Assembly (NCBI GenBank): GCA_963921825.1
Contig: OY997594.1
Span: 34,764,956 to 34,828,955 of the forward strand
DNA length: 64,000 bases
Source: Erodium maritimum
Taxonomy: Eukaryota > Streptophyta > Magnoliopsida > Geraniales > Geraniaceae
Direction: 5' to 3'
Shown here one piece after another: positions 15,001 to 24,792 of the stretch. The translations under genes and the position numbers were made by a program. The notes under the pieces are model-generated. The model was not told where the DNA came from, ran no database searches, and saw nothing but the letters and a program-made list of their open reading frames with translations. The first letter of the stretch is position 1. Each line of letters begins with the position of its first letter.

Positions 15001-17514
15001 TTCCTGATCTTGCCATGATAGAAAATAGTTTTGGTTTAATAATTCTCAGTGAAAAAAGCAAGCCATTGGATGTAGAAGAAAACAGTTATGCTTGCTGATA
15101 AGATTTTCTTGTACTCTTCTCTTGCCTGTTGCTCTACTAAACCAGATGATGTGTCCTGTTTTTTCTACATGGTAGGAAAAAGAAAGCCATTGGCATACTT
15201 CCTGATGTTCCTTTTATGTTTCTGCAGATTCTTCTCACAGAAATTGGATCAAGGTTTGTTACTCTTCCAGAGGAAAGACTTCTTGCAGTGGTTAATGCTC
15301 TTCTCCACCGCTGCTATAAGTACCCAACTGCTACAACAGCAGAGGTGCCTCAATCTCTAAAGAAGGAGCTCTCGGGGGTTTGCAGAGCCTGCTTCTCCGC
15401 AGATGCTGTCAACAAGCATGTTGATTTTGTGAGAGAATACAAACATGATTTTGAGCGTGATCTTGATCCTGAAAGCACTACTACTTTCCCAGCAACCCTT
15501 TCTGAACTGACTGAGAGGTTGAAACATTGGAAAAATGTTCTTCAGAGCAATGTAGAGGACAGGTTTCCAGCTGTGTTGAAGCTGGAAGAGGAAAGCAAAG
15601 TGTTGCGTGACTTCCATGTTGTTGATGTGGAGGTTCCAGGACAGTATTTTAGTGATCAGGTAACTCCTGTTAGCAAAATTTATTCCTTTCGATGCTGTAT
15701 CCCATGTGTATTCATAATGAAAAACAGGCAAGTAAGCCTAACCTGGCATAATAGTTACTTTTATTTTTAGTTTTCCACTCTTTCTCTGCTGTTATAAAAA
15801 GTGTAACCAAACCTTGCAGGAAATTGCACCTGACCATACAGTGAAGTTGGACCGGGTTGGAGCTGATATTCCCATTGTGCGAAGGCATGGAAGCAGTTTC
15901 CGTCGATTGACTTTAATCGGCTCTGATGGCTCTCAGCGCCATTTTATTGTGCAGACATCTTTGACCCCCAATGCTAGAAGTGATGAACGGATATTGCAGC
16001 TTTTCCGCGTGATGAACCAAATGTTTGATAAGCACAAGGAATCTAGACGCCGTCACATATGCATTCACACCCCCATTATAATTCCTGTTTGGTCTCAGGT
16101 GATGATAACCTCTGCCATACGAATTTCATTAACTAGATTTTTCTCCAAAAGTGAAGTTTTATCATTCATATAGTATCGTGTCCAAGATGTGGTAGTGTGC
16201 TTAAAAACCTTTTTATAACATTGTCCTATTGTTGCTTGAATTCAGGTCCGCATGGTAGAAGACGATTTAATGTACAGCACCTTCCTTGAGGTGTACGAGA
16301 ATCACTGTGCAAGAAATGATCGAGAGGCAGATCTACCCATCACCTATTTCAAAGAGCAGTTAAACCAAGCTATATCTGGCCAAATCTCTCCAGAAGCTGT
16401 TGTTGATCTTCGCCTCCAGGCTTACAATGACATAACCAAAAATGTTGTGACAGACAGCATATTGTCCCAGTACATGTACAAGACTCTCCTTAGTGGCAAT
16501 CATATGTGGGCTTTCAAAAAGCAGTTTGCCATCCAGTTGGCGCTTTCTAGTTTCATGTCATACATGCTACAGATTGGAGGAAGGTCCCCTAATAAGATTC
16601 TATTTGCCAAGAACACTGGGAAAATATTTCAGACTGATTTTCATCCTGCATATGATGCGAATGGAATGATAGAGTTCAATGAACCGGTTCCTTTCCGTTT
16701 GACGAGGAACTTGCAAGCGTTTTTCTCCCATTTTGGAGTTGAAGGGCTTATAGTGTCTGCAATGGGTTCTGCTGCACAGGCTGTTGTTTCTCCTAAAGTG
16801 AGTTTCGCTCATTAACAGCTTATAGAAAAAAGAGAGTTTCATTCATTAACTGGAATGCTTCAAAATGGTCATTTTATTAATGTTGTTGACCTGTGTATTG
16901 CAGCAAAGTCAGCATTTATGGCATCAACTGGCCATGTTTTTCCGAGATGAACTCTTGTCTTGGTCTTGGAGGAGACCTCTCGGGATGCCCCTGGGCTCCT
17001 CTGCTGGAGGGAGTAGCATGAATCCCATAGACTTCAAGCTTAAGGTCACCACCAATGTTGAGCATGTCATTGGGCGGATAAATGGAATAGCCCCACAATC
17101 CTTCTCTGAAGAGGTTAGTTGTCAGTTATGCAATTTTCTCCTTTCCGCTTGATTTTGAAACACTTTCCTTTATATATATATAGTTCAAAGCATTACCAAT
17201 GATCTAGACTGTTCTGTAGACAAGTTTGAACAAATGTCGATCCTTTGGAGTTCTTCAAGCTCAATTGGAAAGAGCAAGACTAATACTTATAAATAAGAAA
17301 ATGAAATCTATATTTTCAGTAGATTATTATTAGTTCATCTGTGCCAACACTTATCTAGAATCATCTTCGGGATTGTGTTTGTGTTGGTTTGCAGGAAGAA
17401 AATGCCATGGACCAACCCCAATCGGTTCAAAGGGGTGTGGCGGAATTGGTTGAGGCTGCCTTGACGCCTAGGAATTTGTGCATGATGGATCCAACTTGGC
17501 ATCCTTGGTTTTAA
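1..17514 (+). CDS. TRA1: TRA1/TRRAP-like scaffold subunit of SAGA/NuA4, 3' part of gene (5' end outside window)
   Basis: PIKK-family pseudokinase scaffold that in yeast and animals binds transcription activators and recruits the SAGA and NuA4 histone acetyltransferase complexes in the nucleus. I read 23 exons in one continuous frame: 3-1184, 1727-2728, 2798-3133, 3305-3563, 3684-3906, 4008-4386, 6408-6557, 6656-6877, 6961-7182, 7583-8236, 8349-8609, 8709-9056, 9991-10400, 10479-10908, 11021-12316, 12505-12765, 12844-13134, 13281-13757, 15228-15659, 15820-16098, 16246-16797, 16904-17113, 17395-17514. All introns are GT-AG and the phases agree. This gives about 3,330 residues; the family is usually near 3,800-3,900, so roughly 500 N-terminal residues lie upstream. 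Order: HEAT-type helical repeats, FAT from about 11021, PI3K-like fold in exons 20-22, FATC ending in W-F at the stop. Exon 18 holds a Gly/Gln/Ser-rich linker. No disruption was seen, so the gene looks intact. Confidence 0.95.
4615..4670. repeat. Minimal hAT-like MITE remnant in TRA1 intron 6
   Basis: Both ends resemble the terminal repeats of two hAT-type MITEs elsewhere in the window: left cagtgttggaaaaatgcggc, right (reverse complement) cggtgttgtaaaaatcggcg. The centre carries the family's cgcctaggcg motif. No target duplication is visible, so it may be a deleted remnant. Confidence 0.4.
5659..5939. mobile_element. MULE-like foldback MITE in TRA1 intron 6, 9-bp TSD
   Basis: A 281-bp element whose two halves are long imperfect inverted copies of each other (each arm over 100 bp, with short internal sub-repeats around the motif cgtccac/gtggacg). 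Termini read ggataattgtccaaaact and its complement. It is flanked by a perfect 9-bp duplication, atcattttt, at 5650-5658 and 5940-5948. A 9-bp duplication and long inverted arms are typical of Mutator-like non-autonomous elements. The long open frame across it is a by-product of the palindrome. It sits about 460 bp upstream of exon 7 and does not touch the splice sites. Confidence 0.85.
11021..13757 (+). other. FAT domain region of TRA1 (exons 15-18)
   Basis: Exons 15 to 18 encode the helical FAT region (TPR-like repeats that wrap the kinase-like core in TRRAP, ATM and mTOR relatives). Recognisable stretches include the start ADLVIPLRELAHTDPN and the segment around WKLPDWAYMKDHVIPKAQ. The last exon of this block adds a low-complexity linker rich in Gly, Ser, Gln and Asn (about 13360-13650), which is likely disordered. 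Domain borders are approximate. Confidence 0.75.
13794..14164. mobile_element. Foldback MITE (MULE-like) in TRA1 intron 18
   Basis: A 371-bp element. The left end (gggg ... cccccctttcgacctttact ... acaaactaac) is matched by the reverse complement of the right end (gggtaaccccc ... cccctttccacctttatt ... acaaactaac). Flanking 9-mers ttttgtcaa and ttttattaa agree at 7 of 9 positions, which would fit an aged Mutator-type target duplication. It begins only 36 bp after the 5' splice site at 13758. Confidence 0.6.
14311..14908. mobile_element. Stowaway-like (Tc1/mariner-type) MITE in TRA1 intron 18
   Basis: The left end ctccctcattacagattaag, preceded by TA, resembles the plant Stowaway terminus. 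The right end, reverse-complemented, reads ctcccttcactccgaagtgt. The expected TA duplication is clear on the left and altered on the right (TT). The interior is very AT-rich and without a transposase. The length of about 600 bp is long for the family, so the interior may have grown or taken in other DNA. Confidence 0.6.
15820..17514 (+). other. PI3K-like pseudokinase and FATC domain of TRA1 (exons 20-23)
   Basis: The kinase-like fold is recognisable (LTLIGSDGSQRHFIVQ in the N lobe; GGRSPNKILFAKNTGKIFQT where the catalytic and activation loops would be). The Asp-Arg-His catalytic and Asp-Phe-Gly metal motifs of active PIKKs are absent here, as is known for TRRAP/Tra1, so the domain should be structural. 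The last exon encodes the FATC tail, ending PTWHPWF then TAA at 17512-17514. Confidence 0.85.
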
Positions 17515-19015
17515 TGATGGGAATGGGAGTACATATAGAATAAGTGCTGCTAAGTTTGAATCAATCAGGCCGCCAGTTTGACTTGGAGAATTAGTTGTGT
17601 GTTTGTAACAATACATATTGCTACTCTTCAAGCACTTTGGTAGGTGTCTGCGAATTATTAGATGCTAATATCTATAATTTATTGAACTGGCATCTGTATA
17701 TCATCATTATGCTGCTAAATGAAGTTTGAGTATAAGATCCAACTTGTATCTGTTAGGAATGGAAATTGTGAAACCATCAGTTGCAGAAAGCAAGGAGGGT
17801 TTGGGTTGGGGAGCAAGATCCTTTTCTTCAAACAAGTTTTTACTATGGATGCCCACAGGTCAAATTTCATGATCCCCATCCATAGGGTGATTCCCTGAAT
17901 CCGTCCTGACAAAAATGCTTAAATGTAGTATTACATATTCAGTATTCTTTACAAATATATTAACCCGTAGTAAAGAAATGGAAAAATTTAGTATCTAGAT
18001 GCCAATATTCTTTCAAATATATGAGTTCAGCTGAGTTATATATTAAACATTCTTTACAAACAGTTAGTTGAGAGATAAGCGATTGTAATTAGCTGAAGGG
18101 CAGAAGCGTGCACTGAGGACGCAGGGGGCAAATTGGACGGATGGTTGTGGCATAGTGGCTCTCCTCACCCACAGCGACGACGTCTCCCAAGCTTACCGGC
18201 TACGGTTCTGAGGAACTCCTTCCATAAAAGGGCCTTCGTTCTTCCTCGGCGAACAAATGTTAAGATTTTCAAGCTTGGCGAGAGAGGGAGCCCACAAACC
18301 TTTTTGTTGACCTCAAAGAAGCACCTCCGACACAGACAGGAAATGCAACAGTCCCGCGAAAAGGAAGAAGAATCTAACGCTATGAGCTGCACATTCCAGT
18401 TATGCATAGTTTCTCTTCCGTGCATGGAAGCTATGCGTCATTACCTACTCAGTTGCCCTACGCATGCGATCAATCGTTGACCAGACCAATTGACTTTTTT
18501 TTCTTCTTCCAGGAAATCACGCCCCCTTGTGAAGAAAGTAGATGTTGTTACTAATTTCCTTTCCATCCTAATATGAGATTGAAAATGGAGCTGGATGGAA
18601 AAGAAATCATACCCTATTGGAACAAAATCTCTACAACTGATGTTGTGGGGGACGATTAGTTCTTCAATTACGGTTTACCCCTGCTCCTTCGTTCAACACC
18701 TGATGATTAGGGTAGTCCGTACGACAAGCGTACCGGTCATCAAGTAATATTCAAGATTTAGTCCGAATTACCGTACGTAAAAGAGTAATTAGACAAACAC
18801 TTTAATTAATTAATTCGCGCAAACTATTCCTAGATTAATTATTGGTTGGTTTTTGAAAATAATAATTCAATTCAATATAAAACAATGTAAATGGGTAGAG
18901 AATAAGAACACAATGTCCCAAGTGAATTGTAAATCAGAGATTAAAGGCGATGTAGGACAATGACGGAGTAATAACATGAAAAATAACTTATCGGGTATTA
19001 TTTTACACTTGCAAC
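17515..19015. other. TRA1 3' flank and intergenic DNA, no supported gene
   Basis: The first several hundred bases after the TRA1 stop should hold its 3' untranslated region; AATAAA-like stretches occur but no single poly(A) signal can be chosen. An open frame at 18133-18480 (115 codons), and another in the opposite direction at 18165-18425, match no protein I recognise; neither has a convincing promoter. The rest (18480-19007) is AT-rich and featureless. Confidence 0.5.
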
Positions 19016-19410
19016 CAAGATTCTAAAAGTCGTTAGGCGCTAATCGGGCGGCTATGGCCTTCGGGGACTAGACGGGGATTAATCGGGGACTAATCGGATT
19101 TGTATTTTTTTTTTAATTTTTAATAGGTATATTACTATATATAGAAACAAAATATGAACTTCCTTAAATTCAAAATGGTAAAAAATATTTAAAATACCTA
19201 AAAAAATAACACCAAACAACTTAGAAGCACAACTCATAATATCGCCAACACTGGACAACTCTGAACAACCATCAAATTATTGTAATTTAGTCACTATAAT
19301 ATACAAAATTGTTTTAGGCGCTTAGGCGCCAAGTCGGGTCGGCTAGGCACAACATGGGGCCCAGGCGGGCGCCTAGGCGGCGGCGCTTAATAAGGATTTT
19401 TAGAACATTG
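19016..19410. mobile_element. hAT-type MITE, 8-bp TSD cttgcaac
   Basis: A 395-bp element flanked by the perfect 8-bp duplication cttgcaac (19008-19015 and 19411-19418). Terminal repeats: left caagattctaaaag, right reverse complement caatgttctaaaaatcc. Subterminal GC-rich motifs (gcgcttaggcgcc, gcgcctaggcgg) border an AT-rich centre. The 8-bp duplication and C-A start suit the hAT superfamily. No coding capacity. A sister copy lies at 48355-48515. Confidence 0.85.
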
Positions 19411-19418
19411 CTTGCAAC

Positions 19419-20199
19419 TAACAGTAGTCTAGAGGCAACGAGAAATCTCTCCAACTAATACTAATCATCTCTCGATCGTATTAGAACCCTATTATACTCA
19501 GGCTAAATAAATATCTCTAATCTAGGTGTAGAACGGTACAAAGCGTTATAATCTTGTAGTTATTGCACTCGTGTTAGTCTAACTATATTCCAGTCTAGAT
19601 TTAAATCCGAGCTATTTAATTCCCATTTCCTCTTCTTAACCTTATTTCTCAATTGGTGGTTAACAAGATTAAATCATACAATTACGTGATCAAAACAATG
19701 TAGCATTACGAACAGAATTACATAAACACTATCCTAGATGTTAGTTTAACAAATCTAATCGAAACCCGATAACTTATTCATTCATATCATACCCCTATGC
19801 CCTAGATCAAGGATATTTAGTTCATGATAATTAAATGATAAGTTCGATATAAATACTAGTTAAGAATGAGAATGATGAACTACTTCGATTCGTAATCTCA
19901 TACAAAATTCTCAATCTCTAAATCTCCTCTTTTGCTCCCCCCCCCCCTCCCCCCCAGTGTATTTTTCTCTCTGAAAACGTGATAACATTTTTAAAGCCCT
20001 AATTTTGTATTTATACTGTCATAAAAATAAGGATAGATTCAGGAAAAATACAAGTAAAAAACGTACGCCGCACGCATGTCGTGCGCCGGACGTGAACTCG
20101 ATTTCCAGCGCTCTTTGTCGAACTTGCTCGTCGTGCGCTCGGTGTGCACCTCACACATTCACTGCACGTCGTGCGCAGGCGTGCACCTTGTAGGTTAGG
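19419..20199. other. AT-rich intergenic DNA with C-tract and GC-rich patch, no supported gene
   Basis: No gene is visible. It contains a near-pure C tract at about 19937-19957 and a locally GC-rich patch at about 20060-20190 with repeated cgtgcg/gcgcac motifs. The patch is unlike its AT-rich surroundings and may be the end of an old repeat. No inverted or direct terminal repeats were found to bound it. Confidence 0.4.
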
Positions 20200-20370
20200 G
20201 TATTATGGTCATTTTACTTATTTTGGATGAAAAGTTAACTGAAATATGACGATTAGGTATGAAAGTGTTGGTAAATGTTTGGTTTGGATATGAAACTGCG
20301 AATTTTTTTTGTCAGGGTATCATTTTTAAAGTAAATGTTTGGTAGGGTATTATATTGACATTTTCCTTAA
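20200..20370 (-). repeat. Terminal segment of an unclassified transposon family (copy 1)
   Basis: Read on the minus strand from 20370, this begins aggaaaatgtcaatataata and then shows recurring blocks of the type 'ataccctgac ... caaacattta ... tttcatacc'. The same order of blocks is seen on the plus strand from 24793. The ends point away from each other, so they would belong to two different elements, not the two ends of one. The partner end was not found. Confidence 0.4.
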
Positions 20371-20730
20371 AATTTATTGACGGTATAAACATAATTGCGT
20401 ACAATTGTGGTCTACATTGAAACAGAAAATATAGGGAAAAATCTCATAACATGACTCTTTAATCCGAAGACGCATGATGAATATGAATAAACATAATAAC
20501 TGTGAAAAATTGTAAGACTATATGCCATAACATTAATATTTATAAAATTTAAAAACACATTTGTTTCCAACATATGATATCCATTGTCATTAACTTTTAT
20601 CTTTTGGAAAGTATGTTGATAAATTGATTGAAATGTTATATTTATTCATAATAACAAATTACGCGGTAGACATTAAGAAGACAAACAGTTGGGACCCTCG
20701 GGGTTGCTATAAGTGTAATGACATCATCCT

Positions 20731-20757
20731 CTATAAATCATACACACAAAACCCTAA
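20731..20757 (+). promoter_or_regulatory. TATA box and telo-box upstream of a small ORF
   Basis: ctataaatca at 20731-20740 is a good plant TATA box. A perfect telo-box, aaaccctaa, follows at 20749-20757. Telo-boxes are common in plant promoters and leaders of translation and cell-growth genes. The first ATG downstream (20806) opens the 68-codon frame. Confidence 0.45.
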
Positions 20758-20805
20758 CATTACTTATACTTCTTCTATTCTATTCATAACACGAAACTAG
20801 AGATA

Positions 20806-21012
20806 ATGGACTCCCCCAATTACGTCGAAGATATGGAAACGCTGAAAAACGTAATAAAGAGGATAACACAACGTGGGAAACACATGGATAGAATTCTTTC
20901 TATGCGGAGGATTATGCCAAAGTTCCAAAAGGTCAACATCCGAATGAATCAAGTACAATCAGACGTGGCATTTCATAAAATGATGCGTTTTTCTTTTTAC
21001 GTTTATGACTGA
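20806..21012 (+). CDS. Hypothetical small basic protein (68 aa), unrecognised
   Basis: An ATG-to-TGA frame of 68 codons. It starts 66 bp after a TATA box, with a short CT/A-rich leader and an A at -3 and G at +4 of the ATG. The product is basic, Met-rich (about 9 Met) and helical in appearance (MDSPNYVEDMETLKNVIKRI at the start), with no signal peptide or membrane segment. I recognise no family. It could be a real small gene, a decayed fragment of a larger one, or chance. The promoter arrangement is the main reason to list it. Confidence 0.3.
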   Translation: MDSPNYVEDMETLKNVIKRITQRGKHMDRILSMRRIMPKFQKVNIRMNQVQSDVAFHKMMRFSFYVYD

Positions 21013-21603
21013 TGTAATATTTCGTTCTAGAATGCGTTTTGCAATCTATTTAATAATATCATACAACCAAATAAATTTTTTTAGAAGATATTGCGATATA
21101 TCTTTAAAGTGGTTGATCGTGATGAATGAAATGTCGGTCCATGTGCCAGGTGTAGTGCTAAGCTTATAATCCTTCATGATAAGACTAATCATTGTGTAAA
21201 CATTTCAGACGTAGGTTTATGTAAGTAGATTGAAAAGGCTAACACAACTGAGGGATATGTATGCATAGAAAAAGACTCTAGTTAATAATTTCTTAGTTAC
21301 TCAACCCTTTTATCGTTTGAGAGGGAAATAGAATGTGTGACTTAACTAGTTGAGGGAAAATACATTTATGCATTATTAGGATTTACTACATAATATTTTA
21401 AATAACTATATCATATACAAGTACACATTAACAACGATGCTTAATCAATGCTATGATACATCACATCTATGTCGAATCCGTCATAAACCAACCGACGTGT
21501 GACCTTATCGATCATATAACCGATTCCACGTGCGACATAATGATCTTTTTCGGTGCAAAATCTAGTCTCGTTAATACTTTTAGTCCTATATAACACACCA
21601 CTT
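21013..21603. other. Intergenic DNA, nothing recognised
   Basis: AT-rich spacer between the small frame and the TRIM-like element. The last five bases (21599-21603, cactt) are the left copy of that element's target duplication. Confidence 0.5.
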
Positions 21604-22010
21604 TGTTATGGGCCTTACGGACCGTAACGGAGTGGGATAAGCACCCCACAAGGGTATGGCCGGCTAGGGTTGGGCTGAATATTGGTTTATATTTCCTTTT
21701 TTAATTAATGTCCTAGTTTGAGAGTATTTCCTTTTAATTAATGAGTTGTATTAGATTTTGGTAAGTTGAGTAAGTTTTGGTAATTAGAATTGTAGTAGGA
21801 CTTGGTGAACAAGTAATCTCCTTGGCTATATATACCAAGGGGTTATATTGAATAAAATAGACTTGAGAATTAAGAAAATACTTTGGTCTCTCCTACGAGG
21901 TCCTCGAGTTCCCTCGATAATCATGAGCTTGTATCAAAAGGTCTTCGGGTTCCCTTCTAACGAGCCCGTATCCTATCCCATAACGCAATCGATCACGCAG
22001 GGTTATAACA
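21604..22010 (+). repeat. Left LTR of the TRIM-like element
   Basis: 407 bp, TG...CA ends. It includes a TATA-like box (ggctatatatacc, near 21825) that probably serves as the element's promoter. Direct copy at 22606-23012. Confidence 0.88.
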
Positions 22011-22605
22011 TATTGGTATTAGAGCCGTGCGTTATGGACTCCGACCCCTCTCTCCAGCAGCAATTCATGTCGTTCCTAGCAAGATATGAAGCTGATCAGC
22101 GGGAGCTAGAGGAATTGGCGCTGCAGGTTCGTGCGTTGCAGGTTCGTGCGTTGCAGGTTCGTGCGCTGTCCGCACCTCCGCAAGAGGCGATCTCAGCCCC
22201 GGCTGGCCGGCAACAACCACCACCAGGTCCGGCAACCACCACCACCAGCTCCGGAGCGCAACTCCAATGCCAAGCAAAGCCTTGTCAGGAGGACAGTTCA
22301 GTAGGAGAGTTGGCTGTCCGGATCAATTCTTACTCCGACACAACACCGATGAATCAACAGAAGGATTCTAAGCATGCACTGAAGAGACCAAGGCACTCTT
22401 CAATATCAGAAGAGCCAACAATGCTTCTTGTTGGAACACATATTGGTGTCATGGCACTTTGGGAAGTAATTAGCAGAGAGAGGCTTATACTGAAAAAGTT
22501 TCTGAACTTGATTGAGGACGAGTCCGTAGCTGCCACCGTGAATACAAAGGACATCAATCCATCTAATGCGCTTGAGGACAAGCGCCATGTGTAAGGGGGG
22601 AGTGA

Positions 22606-23012
22606 TGTTATGGGCCTTACGGACCGTAACGGAGTGGGATAAGCACCCCACAAGGGTATGGCCGGCTAGGGTTGGGCTGAATATTGGTTTATATTTCCTT
22701 TTTTAATTAATGTCCTAGTTTGAGAGTATTTCCTTTTAATTAATGAGTTGTATTAGATTTTGGTAAGTTGAGTAAGTTTTGGTAATTAGAATTATAGTAG
22801 GACTTGGTGAACAAGTAATCTCCTTGGCTATATATACCAAGGGGTTATATTGAATAAAGTAGACTTGAGAATTAATAAAATACTTTGGTCTCTTCTACGA
22901 GGTCCTCGAGTTCCCTCGATAATCATGAGCTTGTATAAAAAGGTCTTCGGGTTCCCTTCTAACGAGCCCGTATCCTATCCCATAACGCGATCGATCACGC
23001 AGGGTTATAACA
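22606..23012 (+). repeat. Right LTR of the TRIM-like element
   Basis: 407 bp, same orientation and ends as the left LTR with no length difference. Preceded directly by the purine tract. Confidence 0.88.
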
Positions 23013-23110
23013 CACTTACACCATTCATATCCTCATATTCCCTACAACCCAATATCAAACGCTTCATTACTTCATATTGGGGAAGTAGTGTTGCGATATC
23101 ATCTTCAGTT

Positions 23111-23142
23111 CGACAGTCCTCGGGAAGAATCGAGGACTGTCG
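23111..23142. repeat. Perfect short hairpin (12-bp stem, 8-nt loop)
   Basis: cgacagtcctcg at 23111-23122 is followed after eight bases by its exact reverse complement at 23131-23142. It lies in otherwise featureless spacer. Function unknown; a DNA hairpin or a remnant of a foldback element are both possible. Confidence 0.6.
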
Positions 23143-24390
23143 GTGTTGTAGCTGAGAATTGAGCAATGGTTTAGGAAAACCCCATCCGTCAGTTCCCAAT
23201 CCCCACCTCTTCGTCGTCAGGATTCTAGTCAAACCTATCGATACTAGAATTGTTTACTATGTTTTTTTTATCATAGAGAAATAAATATTATAAACGAAGA
23301 AAACAATACAAAGTAGAGAATCCAATCACTCGAGAAAAATGAGGTTGGACTAAAGCACACCTAGCAAAAGCAATAAAAGAGGATTACACTCAGGTGACCC
23401 CGACGGGGCTAGAAACTTGGCTACTATAATGAGGACTCAACGTTACTTCAATTTTCTTGAAGCCTTCCTCTGCCGAACCTCTATAGCAGACCCCCAAGCT
23501 TTCCGCAAATCACGCCACAGTGTGGGTAATACTCTCTCCTTTGTGACCATCGATCAATGGCTTACTATGTGATGTGGTTGTAGAAGATGCATGCCCAATT
23601 GACAAAAATTGTTCTGGGAAGACACTCAATCTAAGTTATTGGACATATGTCAAGTTAAACTACATCTCAAGTTAAACTCCCGAGATCCTAAACGATAATG
23701 GAGATGGAGAACAGAATCGTGTGTGGTGGTGGTGGTCTCATTCTGTTTCTCTTGACCCGTAGTTCCATAGGCCAGCCCTTCCTTATTACATGTCAATCAC
23801 GCTGTTGTACGCTCAAGTCACGCTTATGTGTAAGCTGTTTTATTTGAACTGTGCATATATCAGCTTGAAAAACTTCAAAAGTCGTCGACGAATATATGAC
23901 GATGATGGAGATGTATAAAGCATTCTTTGTAGGGATAACTTTAGAAAATATTTAATGGTATGCTTAGGGTGTGTACTATATATTGTTTAGTGGATATAGT
24001 AAAAATGGGATGAGGTTTAATGTGATATTGTTCAACTGTTTTGTTTTTGTTTTTTTGTTATTCATGTTCGAGTTATTTTATTATTTAGTCCACCCGGCTA
24101 ATTTACACACGTGGAAATTCGAAATGAATGCTCAATTTATACGACCCTCTTGTAAATAATCGAAAACAGACCAACTACCATGACTCTTGTATTACCTTGT
24201 TCTTATTGTTATTCTTCTTCTTCTTCTTCTTCTCGAGCTTGTGTTCCAACTCTGTCTTTACTAAACCAATGTCGTGTTCATGAGGACCACTTACATATAC
24301 TCCTCCGTCCTCAAAGCCATGCTTCTTCGAAAGCGAAGAAATCTTCTCTTCTCATTCTAACTCTCAGACTATTTTTTTGAGTGATCTATG
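23143..24390. other. Intergenic DNA, no supported gene
   Basis: No intact gene. On the minus strand around 23430-23560 a short stretch reads like coding sequence (LWRDLRKAWGSAIEVRQRK, then a stop) but is too short and isolated to call. A TTC microsatellite lies at about 24213-24233. Confidence 0.4.
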
Positions 24391-24724
24391 TGATGATGAT
24401 GATGATACGATCATTTCAAAGTAGAAGTACAATACTGAGGATAAAAATACCGATGATTTATGGTCAGAAGACGAGAAGATCGTAGATCTTGATAAATGGT
24501 TGAAGGAGCAGACTACTACTGAGAAGAAGAAGAAGAAGAAGAAGAAGAAGAAGAAGAAGAAGAAGAAGAAGACAAGGAGACCAGACATCTTGATGAGTAT
24601 TTGGGGGAACATACTGATGCTGAGAACAAGACGACAAAAGAGAGGAAGACGCAAACATGTAAAAGACGAAGAAGATGATGATAAAGACATCAATGATGAT
24701 GCAGGTGAGAAAGATGATGAATAA
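24391..24724 (+). repeat. GAT and GAA microsatellites inside a low-complexity acidic/basic open region
   Basis: A GAT run (about 24391-24407) and a GAA/AAG run (24521-24572) sit in a 74-codon frame (24500-24724) that would give poly-Lys followed by a Lys/Asp/Glu-rich tail. The alternative frame through the run would give poly-Glu. The flanks are purine-rich and acid-coding, so this may be the worn remnant of an acidic low-complexity protein gene. I would not annotate a protein from it. Confidence 0.55.
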
Positions 24725-24792
24725 GAACATGCATTTTTTTATTATTATTATTGTACATTATGGACGATGGTCCAAACTTTTACAGTTTGGTA

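Larger units (their letters stand above)
21604..23012 (+). mobile_element. TRIM-like non-autonomous LTR retrotransposon, young
   Basis: A 1,409-bp element with two 407-bp direct repeats beginning TGTT and ending AACA, flanked by the 5-bp duplication cactt (21599-21603, 23013-23017). Right after the first LTR a primer-binding site resembles the initiator-Met tRNA complement (ttggtattagagcc, 22013-22026). A purine tract (aaggggggag) precedes the second LTR. The 595-bp interior is far too short for gag-pol. It holds one open frame (21848-22594, starting in the LTR) with a short tandem repeat of the 15-mer gcaggttcgtgcgtt and no recognisable enzyme. The LTRs differ at about 6 of 407 sites (98.5%); at a commonly used plant rate this suggests well under one million years. 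It looks structurally whole but depends on others to move. Confidence 0.88.

Noticed and set aside
18133-18480. 115-codon open frame downstream of TRA1
   Set aside because: Unrecognised, overlaps an equally long antisense frame and lacks a promoter or splice context.
22013-22026. Possible tRNA-related sequence (also 58638-58650)
   Set aside because: These are retroelement primer-binding sites complementary to the initiator-Met tRNA 3' end, not tRNA genes; no tRNA fold is present.
21848-22594. 248-codon open frame as a host gene
   Set aside because: Starts inside an LTR and runs across the primer-binding site of the TRIM-like element, so it is element sequence.
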